64,000 bases of DNA, taken from contig NZ_MVHF01000009.1 of assembly GCF_002086485.1 (NCBI RefSeq), forward strand, positions 62,001 to 126,000. The letters are read 5' to 3'. Below are positions 1 through 11,494 of this stretch, piece by piece; within the stretch, counting starts at the first letter, position 1, and each line of letters opens with the position of its first letter. The position numbers were made by a program, and so were the translations under genes. Source of the DNA: Mycobacterium aquaticum. Its GTDB lineage: Bacteria; Actinomycetota; Actinomycetes; Mycobacteriales; Mycobacteriaceae. A model generated the notes under the pieces. The model was not told the origin of the DNA. It did no database searches and worked only from the letters and a program-made list of their open reading frames with translations.

Positions 1-1352
1 CCCAGAGCACCGGGTTCCCGATTCTCTTCAACACCATCAACGTCAACGGCGTCGGCACCAACCAGGCCATCGCCCGGATCGCGGGGATGGGCGACGCCAA
101 CATGCGGGCCGGCTCGAGCCTCGACGGCAAGGTCATGGATGTCGCGGGCCAGTATCTCGACGCGCAGGTGCGGGCAGAGACCGGTCCGAAGGACACGACG
201 ATGTTCTCCATCGACGGCCATGGCGCCGACCCGAAGAAGGAGCAGATCACCGAGCAGATGTTCCATTCGGTCGGCGACGACAAGTTCGCCGTCGCTGCGG
301 CCATGAGCGATCCGCACACCGGTCAGCGGTTGGTCGGCGACATCTTCCAGCACGAGTGGCCCGACAACGGCAAGACGGTCTCCGAGTTGTTCCACACCAC
401 CGCCGACGATGCCGTCGCCAAGCCGGGTGACCCGGTGGACACCAAGAATGCGCAGCTGCACGGCCAAATCGCCGAAGCCACAGCCGATTACATGGCCGAT
501 CACAAGAAGGACCTGCTGCGGGTCCCCGGCTATCAGGACAAGATGTCGGCCGGTCAGCTCAATCCCGATCTGATGCGCAACCTCGCCGACGATCTGGCGC
601 CGTACTACAGCACCTTCGCCGGCGCCGAAACCATCCCCGGGGTCCATCATTTCGACCATAAGAGCCAGTTGGCCAACATGTACGCGGTGCTGGCCAGCGA
701 TCCCGAGGCGGGCGTGAAGGCTGCGAGTTACACCTACGCGCAGGAGAACGCGCTCGCCGCGCAGTACGGCAGCGGCAACGGCGTGAGCACCTACGGTCAG
801 CTCGCGGGGCAGATGCACAGCGCCGTGGTCGACGGGACGCTCGATGCGAAGACGACCATGGGTCAGAACGACGTCTACAACGCGCAGTGGCAGTACGCGG
901 TGAACTCGGCGAACTTCGACACCGCGAAATCGGTGGCCACCACGGCATTTGACGCGGCCGGTATGAAACCGGGCAAGTGGGCCGTCGACATCATCGCCCC
1001 GCAGGCCAAGCTGGCGCTGATGGGCATCGTCGACCAGCAGGCCGTGACCAACCCCCAGAACGGCGTGCCGTACCAGCATGCGACCAACGAGGTCGACTCG
1101 AGCGTGACGATGCAGAACGTGCTCAACGGACTCGAGAGCAAGGATCCCGCCGTGGTCAATGATCCGGCGCTCGCGTCGCTGCGGGAGACCGAGCCCGACG
1201 GTGATGTGCACCTTGTGGTCCAGGGTTTGACCGAACAGGAACTGCTCAAGGATCGGTTGAAGGCCGCTTACGGCATCGACCTGGAGCAATGGACCAACGA
1301 GTACGACGTCGGGGCGCGCGCCGGAGTGATCCAGAGCAAGTCGGGCAAGTAA
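1..1352 (+). CDS. C-terminal part of a large protein of unknown function (5' end outside window)
   Basis: The reading frame is open from the first bases of the window (codons begin at base 3), so the gene starts upstream and only about 450 C-terminal residues are seen. The visible part is hydrophilic, rich in Ala, Asp and Gln, and mostly helical in appearance, with no membrane segment and no catalytic motif I can name. It vaguely resembles the mycobacterial proteins annotated as TPR-repeat-region or ESX-associated large proteins, but I cannot confirm this. It ends 43 bases before the SDR start. Its position is odd because gyrB is normally the immediate upstream neighbour of gyrA in mycobacteria. 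Function unknown; coding status is confident because of the long uninterrupted frame and the typical codon bias. Confidence 0.8.
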   Translation, partial: QSTGFPILFNTINVNGVGTNQAIARIAGMGDANMRAGSSLDGKVMDVAGQYLDAQVRAETGPKDTTMFSIDGHGADPKKEQITEQMFHSVGDDKFAVAAAMSDPHTGQRLVGDIFQHEWPDNGKTVSELFHTTADDAVAKPGDPVDTKNAQLHGQIAEATADYMADHKKDLLRVPGYQDKMSAGQLNPDLMRNLADDLAPYYSTFAGAETIPGVHHFDHKSQLANMYAVLASDPEAGVKAASYTYAQENALAAQYGSGNGVSTYGQLAGQMHSAVVDGTLDAKTTMGQNDVYNAQWQYAVNSANFDTAKSVATTAFDAAGMKPGKWAVDIIAPQAKLALMGIVDQQAVTNPQNGVPYQHATNEVDSSVTMQNVLNGLESKDPAVVNDPALASLRETEPDGDVHLVVQGLTEQELLKDRLKAAYGIDLEQWTNEYDVGARAGVIQSKSGK

Positions 1353-1382
1353 CCCAGGCGTGACAGATCGGGCCGATTTCGT

Positions 1383-1388
1383 TACGGT
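1383..1388 (+). promoter_or_regulatory. Putative -10 box (TACGGT) for a leaderless SDR transcript
   Basis: TACGGT fits the mycobacterial -10 consensus TANNNT and lies exactly 7 nt before the ATG at 1396, the geometry typical of leaderless transcripts in which transcription begins at the start codon. There is no Shine-Dalgarno sequence before this ATG, which supports the reading. Confidence 0.4.
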
Positions 1389-1395
1389 CCGCGGT

Positions 1396-2232
1396 ATGAC
1401 TCGAGTGTCGTTGATCACAGGTGGTGCGGGCGGTATGGGCACTGCCACGGCCAAGGTCGTCGGCCGCGACCACGCCGTCGTCCTGTGCGATGTGCGGCAG
1501 GACAGGCTCGACACCGCGCTGGCTCAGCTCGGTGAGCTCGGGATCGTCGCGACCGCCGTCAACTGCGATGTCACCGATCGGCAGGCGGTGGACGAGCTCT
1601 TCGACACCGCCTCCGGGTTGGGCGCCGTCACCTCGGTGATCCACGCCGCAGGCGTCAGCCCCAGCATGGGCGACGGGGACTACGTGATGCGGACCAATGC
1701 GCTCGGCACGGTCAACGTCAACGAGGTGTTTTACGCTGCCGCTCGCGAGGGCGCCGCGATCGTCAACGTGGCGTCGATGGCAGCGCATCTGCTGCCCGAG
1801 GAACTGATCCCGACCGGGCAGTTCCCGCTGGCCCTGCGCGACGACGAGGCGTTCATGAGCGGCATGGCTGCCGCATGCGGGATCGGCGGTGAGCAGGCCC
1901 GCTCCGGGCTGGCCTACGCCATCAGCAAGAACTTCGTGAAGTGGTACAGCTCGTCGCAGGCCGAGCGGTTCAACGCCCGGGGGTTGCGCATCGTCTCGGT
2001 GTCCCCCGGATCGGTCGACACGGAGATGGGCCGGCTCGAGGAGCAGGCCGGTGCCGGCGCGATGGTCGCCGACGCCGCCGTGCCGCGCTGGGGCAAGGCC
2101 GAAGAGATGGCCGAGCTGTTCGCGTTCTGCGCAAGCGACCGGGCCGGCTACCTGACGGGCACCGACATCCTCAACGACGGTGGTGTGGTCGCTTCGGTGC
2201 GGGAACGAGCTCGCGTCGCCCGAGCCGGGTAG
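1396..2232 (+). CDS. SDR-family NAD(P)-dependent oxidoreductase
   Basis: A 278-residue short-chain dehydrogenase/reductase. The N-terminal dinucleotide-binding motif TGGAGGMG sits at residues 8-15 and an acidic residue follows the second strand (CDVRQDR), which favours NAD. The catalytic serine lies in NVASMAA and the catalytic pair in YAISK. A long insertion between the Ser and Tyr motifs resembles 3-alpha-hydroxysteroid dehydrogenase/carveol-dehydrogenase-like SDRs; the substrate cannot be read from sequence. I chose the ATG at 1396 over the GTG at 1360 because only a few residues normally precede the glycine motif and because a -10 box sits 7 nt upstream. It stands between the unknown gene at the left edge and gyrA, an uncommon position. 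Confidence 0.88.
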   Translation: MTRVSLITGGAGGMGTATAKVVGRDHAVVLCDVRQDRLDTALAQLGELGIVATAVNCDVTDRQAVDELFDTASGLGAVTSVIHAAGVSPSMGDGDYVMRTNALGTVNVNEVFYAAAREGAAIVNVASMAAHLLPEELIPTGQFPLALRDDEAFMSGMAAACGIGGEQARSGLAYAISKNFVKWYSSSQAERFNARGLRIVSVSPGSVDTEMGRLEEQAGAGAMVADAAVPRWGKAEEMAELFAFCASDRAGYLTGTDILNDGGVVASVRERARVARAG

Positions 2233-2435
2233 CGGCCACTCGAAAGACGTGCATTGCGAGCAGGTTTGACGGGCCGCACCGCGGCCACGCCCGATTGCGC
2301 CGCCGGTGGTCATCGTTTACGGACATGAAACTCTTTCGGCCTGGAGCAACCTGGCGGCCTGGGAGGTTCGGCGGTAGGTGGCTCTTCTGAGCAGATTGCT
2401 CCGACGCGTCTGGAGGTGCTGAGCTACTGACCAAC

Positions 2436-2441
2436 TAGACT
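2436..2441 (+). promoter_or_regulatory. Putative gyrA -10 box (TAGACT)
   Basis: TAGACT matches TANNNT and would give a 5' leader of about 50 nt before the gyrA ATG at 2500. No convincing -35 hexamer is seen 16-18 nt upstream. The 267-bp space between the SDR and gyrA holds no other feature I can support. Confidence 0.25.
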
Positions 2442-2499
2442 TTGGGGGTTGCCCGAGGTTGCTCTGGTCGCCCGGGCGTGCCTGACGAACGAGGATTAG

Positions 2500-6276
<3,777 letters not shown>

Positions 6277-6327
6277 CGCAGCCGCCGAGGCACACCTGGC
6301 CCTCGGCCTGAGCTAAGGAGCTGTTAG

Positions 6328-7251
6328 GTGACTTCACCGAGCGAGCCGGGGTACCCGCGTACGGGCGACCGGCCCGGCAGCGGTACCAACGGCTCAGGAG
6401 CCGAGGGCGGGGGCGTCGGTAACGTGCCCCGGCCGACGGGCAACATCACCGAGACCGGTGAGGTGCCACCGTGGCAGCGGGGCAAGGCTGCCCGGCCCGC
6501 CGGGCAGCCTGCCGAGCCGCGTCAGGACGGTGGCCGCAGTTCTGGGAGCCACTCCGCCGGCGTCGAGGCGCGGTTGCAGCGCTTCGTGTCGGGCGCGGAT
6601 GGGGTCGAGGTCGAACAGCCACGGCAGCGTCCTGAGCCGACGCGTCCGGAGCCACCCCGCGCCGAACCGCCCCGCTCTGAACCGCCCCGTACCGAGGCGC
6701 CTCGCCCCGATGCGTCGCGGTCGGAGCCGGGACGCACCGAGGCCTACGCCAGCGAGCTGCCGGACCTGTCAGGACCCACGCCGCGGTCCCCGCAACGCAA
6801 GTCCGCCGAGGCGCCTGCTGCGTCACGCGCGACGTCCGCGGGTCCGACCAGCCGCATCCAGGTCGCGAGCCGCACGTCGACCAAGGGACCCGTCCGGGCC
6901 AGCATGCAGATCCGCCGCGTGGACCCGTGGACCGTGCTGAAGGTGGCGCTGGTGCTGTCCTCGGCGCTGTTCTTCGTGTGGATGATCGCCGTGGCGTTCC
7001 TGTACCTCGTGCTCGGCGGTATGGGCGTCTGGAGCAAGCTCAACAGCAACGTGGGCGATCTGCTGACCAGCAGCGGCGGCAATGCCGGCGGCGAGCTCGT
7101 GTCCAGTGGCACGATCTTCGGCGGAGCGGCATTGATCGGCCTGGTGAACATCGTCGTGCTGACGGCCATGGCCACCATCGGAGCGTTCATCTACAACCTG
7201 ACCACCGACCTCGTCGGCGGCGTGGAGGTGACGTTGGCCGACCGGGATTGA
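6328..7251 (+). CDS. DUF3566 membrane protein (Rv0007-like)
   Basis: A 307-residue protein encoded directly after gyrA, as in other mycobacteria. The first 200 residues are disordered and rich in Pro, Arg, Ser and Glu, including a run of PPR-E-type repeats around residues 108-135. The C-terminal 100 residues form the DUF3566 domain with two membrane segments at about residues 203-232 and 265-290, joined by a Ser/Gly-rich loop. AAGGAG lies 8 nt before the GTG start. The family is conserved beside gyrA in actinobacteria, but its biochemical role is not established; a link to cell envelope or division is inferred from the neighbourhood only. Confidence 0.93.
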   Translation: MTSPSEPGYPRTGDRPGSGTNGSGAEGGGVGNVPRPTGNITETGEVPPWQRGKAARPAGQPAEPRQDGGRSSGSHSAGVEARLQRFVSGADGVEVEQPRQRPEPTRPEPPRAEPPRSEPPRTEAPRPDASRSEPGRTEAYASELPDLSGPTPRSPQRKSAEAPAASRATSAGPTSRIQVASRTSTKGPVRASMQIRRVDPWTVLKVALVLSSALFFVWMIAVAFLYLVLGGMGVWSKLNSNVGDLLTSSGGNAGGELVSSGTIFGGAALIGLVNIVVLTAMATIGAFIYNLTTDLVGGVEVTLADRD

Positions 7252-7310
7252 TCCGGTTTGGGAGACGGGGCATCGGTACGGTAATCTCGTCGCTCGGTCG
7301 TCCCCAATAA

Positions 7311-7384
7311 GGGCCTATAGCTCAGGCGGTTAGAGCGCTTCGCTGATAACGAAGAGGTCGGAGGTTCGAGTCCTCCTAGGCCCA
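7311..7384 (+). tRNA. tRNA-Ile (GAT anticodon)
   Basis: A 74-nt cloverleaf: acceptor GGGCCTA pairs with TAGGCCC, anticodon loop CTGATAA gives anticodon GAT, and the T arm is GGAGG TTCGAGT CCTCC. Discriminator base is A and no CCA is encoded. Position after the DUF3566 gene is conserved in mycobacteria. Confidence 0.97.
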
Positions 7385-7388
7385 CGGA

Positions 7389-7403
7389 ACCGGCATTGCC
7401 GGT
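7389..7403 (+). other. Short hairpin downstream of tRNA-Ile
   Basis: ACCGGC and GCCGGT form a 6-bp stem with a 3-nt loop, just after the tRNA 3' end. It could assist tRNA 3' processing or partial termination; no T-tract follows. Confidence 0.3.
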
Positions 7404-7434
7404 CGTGTCGGTACTGCCCAACCGGAGGTCCACC

Positions 7435-7536
7435 ATGAAGTTGGTGTTGGCACTCGCGGTGGCAGCTGTGGCGGTGATCGTGTGGCGATCCCGACACGGC
7501 GCAGAGGTGTGGCACCAGGCGGCAGAGCCGTCCTGA
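7435..7536 (+). CDS. DLW-39-like small membrane protein (33 aa)
   Basis: A very short gene lying between tRNA-Ile and tRNA-Ala. The ATG is preceded at 7 nt by a strong GGAGGT ribosome site. The product is 33 residues: a hydrophobic helix at residues 2-17 (KLVLALAVAAVAVIVW), then a basic stretch and a tail containing EVWHQA. Actinobacteria carry a family named DLW-39 (about 39 residues with a conserved D-L-W motif) at this exact place, and the acidic-residue/Val/Trp motif here corresponds to it. Function is unknown; it is probably anchored in the cytoplasmic membrane. Too short for most gene callers, so it may be missing from automatic annotation. Confidence 0.75.
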   Translation: MKLVLALAVAAVAVIVWRSRHGAEVWHQAAEPS

Positions 7537-7546
7537 TCCCAGGCAC

Positions 7547-7619
7547 GGGGCCTTAGCTCAGTTGGTAGAGCGCTGCCTTTGCAAGGCAGATGTCAGGAGT
7601 TCGAATCTCCTAGGCTCCA
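7547..7619 (+). tRNA. tRNA-Ala (TGC anticodon)
   Basis: A 73-nt cloverleaf: acceptor GGGGCCT pairs with AGGCTCC, including the G3:T70 wobble that is the identity element for alanine. The anticodon stem-loop is CTGCC TTTGCAA GGCAG, giving TGC. Discriminator A; CCA not encoded. Confidence 0.97.
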
Positions 7620-7699
7620 CAACCTTTCATTCGTCAGTCGCGAAATCATTTGCGCTGGAACGTCTTCAGCAACTTCCCAGGAATCGGTGAGGACGTTGC

Positions 7700-7705
7700 T
7701 AGGGT
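7700..7705 (+). promoter_or_regulatory. Putative -10 box (TAGGGT) for the lipoprotein gene
   Basis: TAGGGT fits TANNNT and lies 8 nt before the ATG at 7714; no Shine-Dalgarno sequence is present, so the transcript is probably leaderless or nearly so. Confidence 0.35.
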
Positions 7706-7713
7706 CGGCTCAT

Positions 7714-8106
7714 ATGAGCTACAGCCAGAGAATTGTCACAGCCCTGGCCGCGCTTGTGGTGTGCAGCGCGGCCGCGTGCGGGAGTCAGACCACCGAACAG
7801 GCGCCGACGAGCACCAGCCCGGCGACATCGTCGTCCAGCGCGAAGCCCGCCGCCCCCACTCAACGCACCGCCCCGGCCGCGCCGGGCTCGACGGTCCCGA
7901 TGATGCCCAACCCGAACGGGGATGGCTCGATGGTGCCGTGTGAGGGCACGATCTGCACGAATCCGAATCACGGTGCGGGTGACGATCCTGCCGGCAACGG
8001 GGGTGCGGTGATGCCGAATCCGAACGGAGACGGGTCCGCGGTGCCGTGCGAGGGGACCATTTGTACCAACCCCAACCACGGTGCGGGTGACGACGGCAAC
8101 GGATAA
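7714..8106 (+). CDS. Small secreted lipoprotein with a duplicated Cys-containing repeat
   Basis: A 130-residue protein. The N-terminus has a hydrophobic signal segment ending in a lipobox-like SAAAC at about residues 18-22, so the mature protein is probably lipid-anchored at Cys22. A Ser/Thr/Pro/Ala-rich linker of about 40 residues follows. The C-terminal half consists of two near-identical units, each reading PNPNGDGS, then VPCEGTICTNPNHGAGDD; each unit has two cysteines four residues apart, suggesting a small disulphide loop. I know no function for this repeat. The ATG at 7714 is chosen because the signal peptide begins there and a -10 box sits just upstream; the longer frame would overlap tRNA-Ala. 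Confidence 0.85.
   Translation: MSYSQRIVTALAALVVCSAAACGSQTTEQAPTSTSPATSSSSAKPAAPTQRTAPAAPGSTVPMMPNPNGDGSMVPCEGTICTNPNHGAGDDPAGNGGAVMPNPNGDGSAVPCEGTICTNPNHGAGDDGNG
7903..8094 (+). repeat. Tandem duplication inside the lipoprotein gene
   Basis: Two copies of a block of about 80 bp encode the PNPNGDGS/VPCEGTICTNPNHGAGDD unit, separated by a short Pro/Ala/Gly-Asn-Gly linker. Third-codon positions differ between the copies while the residues are the same, which points to an older duplication kept under protein-level selection. Confidence 0.8.
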
Positions 8107-8113
8107 TCCGATT

Positions 8114-8578
8114 GTGCCGCCATTGGAATTCACTGACTCGATCCACGTCTCAGCCTCGCCGGACGCCGTCTACGCCGTTGTCTCCGACGTGACCCGCACC
8201 GGCGAGTGGAGCCCGGTCTGCAAGGAATGTTGGTGGGACGAAGGTTCCGGACCGGAAATCGGCGCGTGGTTCACCGGCCGCAATGTCACACCCGAACGGG
8301 AATGGGAGACCCGCAGTCAGGTGGTGATCGCCGGACCCGGCCGTGAATTCGCGTGGGAAGTCAACGACGGATGGGTCCGCTGGGGCTACGCGATGGCCCC
8401 CGAGGACGGCGGCACCCGGCTGACGCAGTCCTGGGTGTTCCTGCCGCGGGGCCTGGCCGGTTTCCGGGAGCGCTACGGTGCCGAAGCCGACGCTCAGATC
8501 AAAGCTCGCAGCGACGCAGCGCTGTCCGGTATCCCCGTGACCCTCGCGGCCATCAAGGCGGTCGTCGAGGCGGGCTGA
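8114..8578 (+). CDS. SRPBCC-family protein (polyketide cyclase/START-like)
   Basis: A protein of about 154 residues with the typical SRPBCC pattern: an N-terminal strand with [18 protein letters not shown], a helix and turn with TGEWSPV, the central W-T-G-R strand region, and a long C-terminal helix ([28 protein letters not shown]). Such proteins bind hydrophobic ligands in a helix-grip cavity; the ligand cannot be told. The GTG at 8114 is preferred because it starts just before the first strand and lies after the lipoprotein stop at 8106; GATAAT at 8102-8107 could be its -10 box. It faces cwsA, with a long inverted repeat between them. Confidence 0.82.
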   Translation: MPPLEFTDSIHVSASPDAVYAVVSDVTRTGEWSPVCKECWWDEGSGPEIGAWFTGRNVTPEREWETRSQVVIAGPGREFAWEVNDGWVRWGYAMAPEDGGTRLTQSWVFLPRGLAGFRERYGAEADAQIKARSDAALSGIPVTLAAIKAVVEAG

Positions 8579-8583
8579 CGACC

Positions 8584-8642
8584 GCCAATTCGACGAAACG
8601 GTCGTGAATCCCGTGCTGGGACGACATTCTCGTCGAATTGGC
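8584..8642. terminator. 13-bp inverted repeat between convergent genes
   Basis: GCCAATTCGACGA (8584-8596) and TCGTCGAATTGGC (8630-8642) are perfect reverse complements separated by 33 nt, and smaller matched pieces (GTCGT/ACGAC, CCC/GGG) sit inside. It lies between the SRPBCC gene and the end of cwsA, so a bidirectional transcription terminator is the simplest reading; no T-tract is present. Confidence 0.5.
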
Positions 8643-8657
8643 CGGCAGGGCCCGCCG

Positions 8658-9068
8658 CTACGGCTTGGGCGCGACGTCGACGCTCGGGGCGAGCGTGGCG
8701 GGCTCCTCGGGCCGCTTGGTGCGCCGCACGACGGAGAAGGCCACCGCTCCCCCGGCCAGGACGGCGGCAGCCACCGCCACGATGAGCCATGGACGACGAC
8801 GACGCTTGGGCTTGGCCGGGGCCACATCGGCGAGCAGGTCGGGCAGTACCTCCGGCAGCGCCTCCAGTTTCTCGGCCACAGCGGCCAGCTGGCGGCGCAG
8901 TTGGCCGTCCTGGTAGCGCCTGCGAGCGCTCGCGCCGGCCGCCACGGCTGCCTGCATGCCCAACCCCGCCACGCCCCGCGAGATGTCCACCGGGCCCACC
9001 GCGGTGTACTTCAGGCCGCGGGCCAGTCGTTGGTTGGGAGCCAGCCGGTCATCGGTCGTCGCGGTCAT
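8658..9068 (-). CDS. cwsA: Cell wall synthesis protein CwsA
   Basis: A 136-residue protein matching mycobacterial CwsA (Rv0008c) in position, length and layout: a basic, soluble N-terminal part with a helical stretch, and a single membrane helix near residues 95-115 preceded by a KPKRRRRPW cluster, leaving a short tail rich in Pro and Ala. In mycobacteria CwsA interacts with the polar scaffold Wag31 (DivIVA) and with CrgA and helps maintain cell shape and peptidoglycan synthesis at poles and septum. It is transcribed toward the SRPBCC gene and away from ppiA. Confidence 0.9.
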   Translation of the reverse strand: MTATTDDRLAPNQRLARGLKYTAVGPVDISRGVAGLGMQAAVAAGASARRRYQDGQLRRQLAAVAEKLEALPEVLPDLLADVAPAKPKRRRRPWLIVAVAAAVLAGGAVAFSVVRRTKRPEEPATLAPSVDVAPKP

Positions 9069-9188
9069 CTCGCACCTTTCTGCCGCCGTGGGGAAAACTG
9101 CTCCCAGACTGCCATCCCGGCGGCGTTCCGGTGGGTAACTGGCGGGTGCCGGTTGGCGTCGCGGACCGTAGTGGCAGACTCAACGCCC

Positions 9189-9716
9189 GTGACGAGTCCC
9201 ATTCAGACCGCGACGGCGACACTGCACACCAACCGCGGTGACATCAAGATCGCACTGTTCGGAAACCACGCTCCCAAGACCGTGGCCAACTTTGTCGGGT
9301 TGGCGCAGGGCACCAAGGACTACAGCACCCAGAACGCCTCTGGTGGCACATCCGGTCCGTTCTACGACGGGGCCATTTTCCACCGTGTCATCGACGGCTT
9401 CATGATCCAGGGCGGCGACCCGACGGGCACCGGTCGCGGCGGCCCGGGCTACCAGTTCGCCGACGAGTTCCATCCGGAACTGCAGTTCGACAAGCCCTAC
9501 CTGCTGGCCATGGCCAACGCCGGGCCCGGCACCAACGGCTCGCAGTTCTTCATCACAGTCGGCAAGACGCCGCACCTGAACCGCCGGCACACCATCTTCG
9601 GTGAGGTCGTCGATCCGGAGTCGCAGAAGGTGGTCGACACGATCGCCACCACCGCGACCGATCGCGGCGACCGTCCGACCGAGCCGGTCGTGATCGAGTC
9701 GGTCACCGTGTCCTGA
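9189..9716 (+). CDS. ppiA: Peptidyl-prolyl cis-trans isomerase A (cyclophilin)
   Basis: A 175-residue single-domain cyclophilin that speeds isomerisation of prolyl peptide bonds. The active-site signature is clear: [19 protein letters not shown] with the catalytic Arg, the [16 protein letters not shown] segment and the HTIFGEV strand. It has no signal peptide, so it acts in the cytoplasm. The GTG at 9189 is chosen because the family N-terminus (short leader, then [13 protein letters not shown]) begins there; the longer frame would run through the cwsA antisense. A strong hairpin follows the stop codon. Confidence 0.95.
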   Translation: MTSPIQTATATLHTNRGDIKIALFGNHAPKTVANFVGLAQGTKDYSTQNASGGTSGPFYDGAIFHRVIDGFMIQGGDPTGTGRGGPGYQFADEFHPELQFDKPYLLAMANAGPGTNGSQFFITVGKTPHLNRRHTIFGEVVDPESQKVVDTIATTATDRGDRPTEPVVIESVTVS

Positions 9717-9732
9717 CCTTCTGACGTCCGCT

Positions 9733-9774
9733 ACACGACGCGACGCCCTCGTACGCGGGGGCGTCGCGTCGTGT
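9733..9774. terminator. Bidirectional hairpin terminator between ppiA and the PH-domain gene
   Basis: A 16-bp perfect stem (arms at 9733-9748 and 9759-9774, core CGACGCGACGCCC) with a 10-nt loop lies between the convergent ppiA and the following minus-strand gene. No T-tract follows, which is common for mycobacterial terminators. Confidence 0.7.
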
Positions 9775-9785
9775 GTACGGGCAGA

Positions 9786-10193
9786 TCAGTAGCCGGCCGC
9801 TTTCAGGGCGTCGAGAACGTCGAGAGGGTCGGTTCCCAGGTCCCACCGGGTGAAGACGACGAGCCGGTCGTCGGCGGTGTCGACCTCGAGCAGTCGGACC
9901 TTCCGCCCGATCCGCCGGAACTCCGTGATGCGGATCGATCGGATCTCATTGCGGCGAAGTGTTCGGGTGCGCCACCAGCCACCGATGGCCAAACCGTCAC
10001 CGGTGATTGCCAGTTTTGGTCGAGCGCGCCACGAGAAGCTTGCAAACGTGAGCAATCCCACCCCGGCAATGCCGGCAAGAACACGTCCCGGGGAATCTGT
10101 GATGAGCGTCACAGCCGCTGCAGCCATCATAAGTCCGGCTATGCCGCAAGCTGCGATTCCCAACGTCGACGGGCTCCACTGCGTTTGCTGCAC
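9786..10193 (-). CDS. PH-domain membrane protein (Rv0010c-like)
   Basis: A protein of about 135 residues. Two hydrophobic segments near residues 9-29 and 35-52 (LGIAACGIAGLMMAAAAVTL, VLAGIAGVGLLTFASF) form a membrane hairpin, followed by a small bacterial PH-like beta domain (KLAITGDGLAIGGWWRTRTLRRNEIRSIRITEFRR) and a C-terminal helix LDVLDALKAAGY. Sequence and position match Rv0010c of M. tuberculosis. I chose the GTG at 10193 because the homologue begins with the corresponding residues (xQQTxWxP). Function is unknown; its place among division and wall genes suggests an envelope role. Confidence 0.85.
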   Translation of the reverse strand: MQQTQWSPSTLGIAACGIAGLMMAAAAVTLITDSPGRVLAGIAGVGLLTFASFSWRARPKLAITGDGLAIGGWWRTRTLRRNEIRSIRITEFRRIGRKVRLLEVDTADDRLVVFTRWDLGTDPLDVLDALKAAGY

Positions 10194-10348
10194 GGGTTGT
10201 TCACACCCTCTTACCGTGGCTAATGAAGTTATCCACAAGTGCTATCCACAATGGGGATGAATCACAACGGTGTGATTGAGAGGCCGCGACGTTGCTGAGT
10301 CCGTAACCCTCGGATCGTAAGATGAATTCATTATGAGGTCGGGGCAGC

Positions 10349-10633
10349 TCAGTGCCAGCGCATCGTGAGCAACAGACCGGTGATCATGAAAGCAAACGCG
10401 ATTGCGTAGTTCCACGGACCGAGGTCGGCCATCCAATGCAGGAACGACGGGGTGTCGATCGGGTTGGTGGCAGCCAGCTGGAACACCAGCAGCCAGATCA
10501 GGCCGAACAGCATCAGTCCGATGAAGAGGGCCACGAACCAGACGCTGGACGGCCCGGCCTTGACCTTGACCGGTGTCCGGCTCACCGGCCTGATGGTGAA
10601 GTCGTTCTTCTTACGGACTTTGGACTTGGGCAT
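10349..10633 (-). CDS. crgA: Cell division protein CrgA
   Basis: A 94-residue protein nearly identical in pattern to mycobacterial CrgA: start [13 protein letters not shown], a basic cytoplasmic region, and two membrane helices (about residues 30-52 and 68-90), ending in [11 protein letters not shown]. CrgA is a small divisome protein that binds FtsZ, FtsQ, FtsI and CwsA and helps recruit septal peptidoglycan synthesis enzymes. The ATG at 10633 is used because homologues start with MPKS; an upstream in-frame ATG would add four residues. It is divergent from the DUF881 gene. Confidence 0.96.
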   Translation of the reverse strand: MPKSKVRKKNDFTIRPVSRTPVKVKAGPSSVWFVALFIGLMLFGLIWLLVFQLAATNPIDTPSFLHWMADLGPWNYAIAFAFMITGLLLTMRWH

Positions 10634-10727
10634 GGGTACCTTCACGGACAGTCGGCGTCACACGGTGCGACGATGGAGCAGGATGCTTCACGACACTAAC
10701 GTAGCTGCACGTCCAGGAGATAAACCG

Positions 10728-11477
10728 ATGGACCGACCGGACCGATCTCGGTGGCGCTTCGGGGTGCCGGTCGTGTGCCTGCTGGCCGGTCTCCTGCTGG
10801 CTGCGACGCACGGTGTCTCCGGTGGCGGCGAGATCCGTCGTAGCGACGCTCCACGCCTCGTCGACCTGGTGCGCGAGGCCCAGCAGTCGGTCGAGCGACT
10901 CACCGCCCAACGCGACGCGCTGGCCGGCCAGGTCGACAGCCATCACGGCGGCACGCCCGGCTCGCACGCCGCACTGGCCGCCATCACCGAACGTGCCGAC
11001 GCGCTGGCCGCCCAGGCCGACGTCACCCCCATGCGTGGTCCGGGCCTGGTGGTGACGCTCAACGATGCCCAGCGCGACGCCCAGGGCCGATTCCCGCGCG
11101 ACGCCTCCCCCGACGACCTGGTGGTACATCAGCAGGACATCCAGGCCGTGCTCAACGCACTGTGGAGCGCCGGTGCGGAAGGTATCCAGATGCAGGACCA
11201 GCGCATCATGCCCGGCTCGGCCCCCCGGTGCGTCGGCAACACTCTCCTGCTCAACGGCCGCACCTACAGCCCGCCGTACGTGATCACCGCGATCGGCGAT
11301 GCCGGCGCCATGCAGGCGGCGCTCGCGGCCGCCCCACTGGTCACGCTGTACAAGCAATATGTCGTGCGGTTCGGCCTTGGCTACACCGAGGAACCCCGCG
11401 CCCAGGTCGACCTCGTGGGGCACACCGGGCCGGTGCGCATGCGCTATGCCCAGCCGGCGGGCCCGATCGGCTATTGA
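10728..11477 (+). CDS. DUF881 membrane-anchored protein (Rv0012-like)
   Basis: A 249-residue protein. One membrane helix lies near residues 11-28 (FGVPVVCLLAGLLLAATHG), followed by a coiled-coil segment with LVREAQQSVERLTAQRDALAGQV, then the DUF881 domain containing RGPGLVVTLNDA, DLVVHQQDIQAVLNALWSAGAEGI and the conserved region with RCVGNTLLLNGRTYSPPY. The domain probably faces the periplasm. Start at 10728 is set by AGGAGA 8 nt upstream; an upstream extension of the frame overlaps crgA antisense and is not credible. DUF881 proteins occur beside division genes in Gram-positive bacteria, but the molecular role is unclear. Confidence 0.9.
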   Translation: MDRPDRSRWRFGVPVVCLLAGLLLAATHGVSGGGEIRRSDAPRLVDLVREAQQSVERLTAQRDALAGQVDSHHGGTPGSHAALAAITERADALAAQADVTPMRGPGLVVTLNDAQRDAQGRFPRDASPDDLVVHQQDIQAVLNALWSAGAEGIQMQDQRIMPGSAPRCVGNTLLLNGRTYSPPYVITAIGDAGAMQAALAAAPLVTLYKQYVVRFGLGYTEEPRAQVDLVGHTGPVRMRYAQPAGPIGY

Positions 11478-11482
11478 GCCGG

Positions 11483-11488
11483 TAACCT
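11483..11488 (+). promoter_or_regulatory. Putative -10 box (TAACCT) for a leaderless trpG transcript
   Basis: TAACCT fits TANNNT and ends 6 nt before the ATG at 11495, just after the DUF881 stop codon. No ribosome site is visible. Confidence 0.35.
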
Positions 11489-11494
11489 GGGCCG

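Noticed and set aside
10452..10727. N-terminal extension of the DUF881 protein
   Set aside because: Would overlap crgA on the other strand; the ATG at 10728 has a good ribosome site and gives the family N-terminus.
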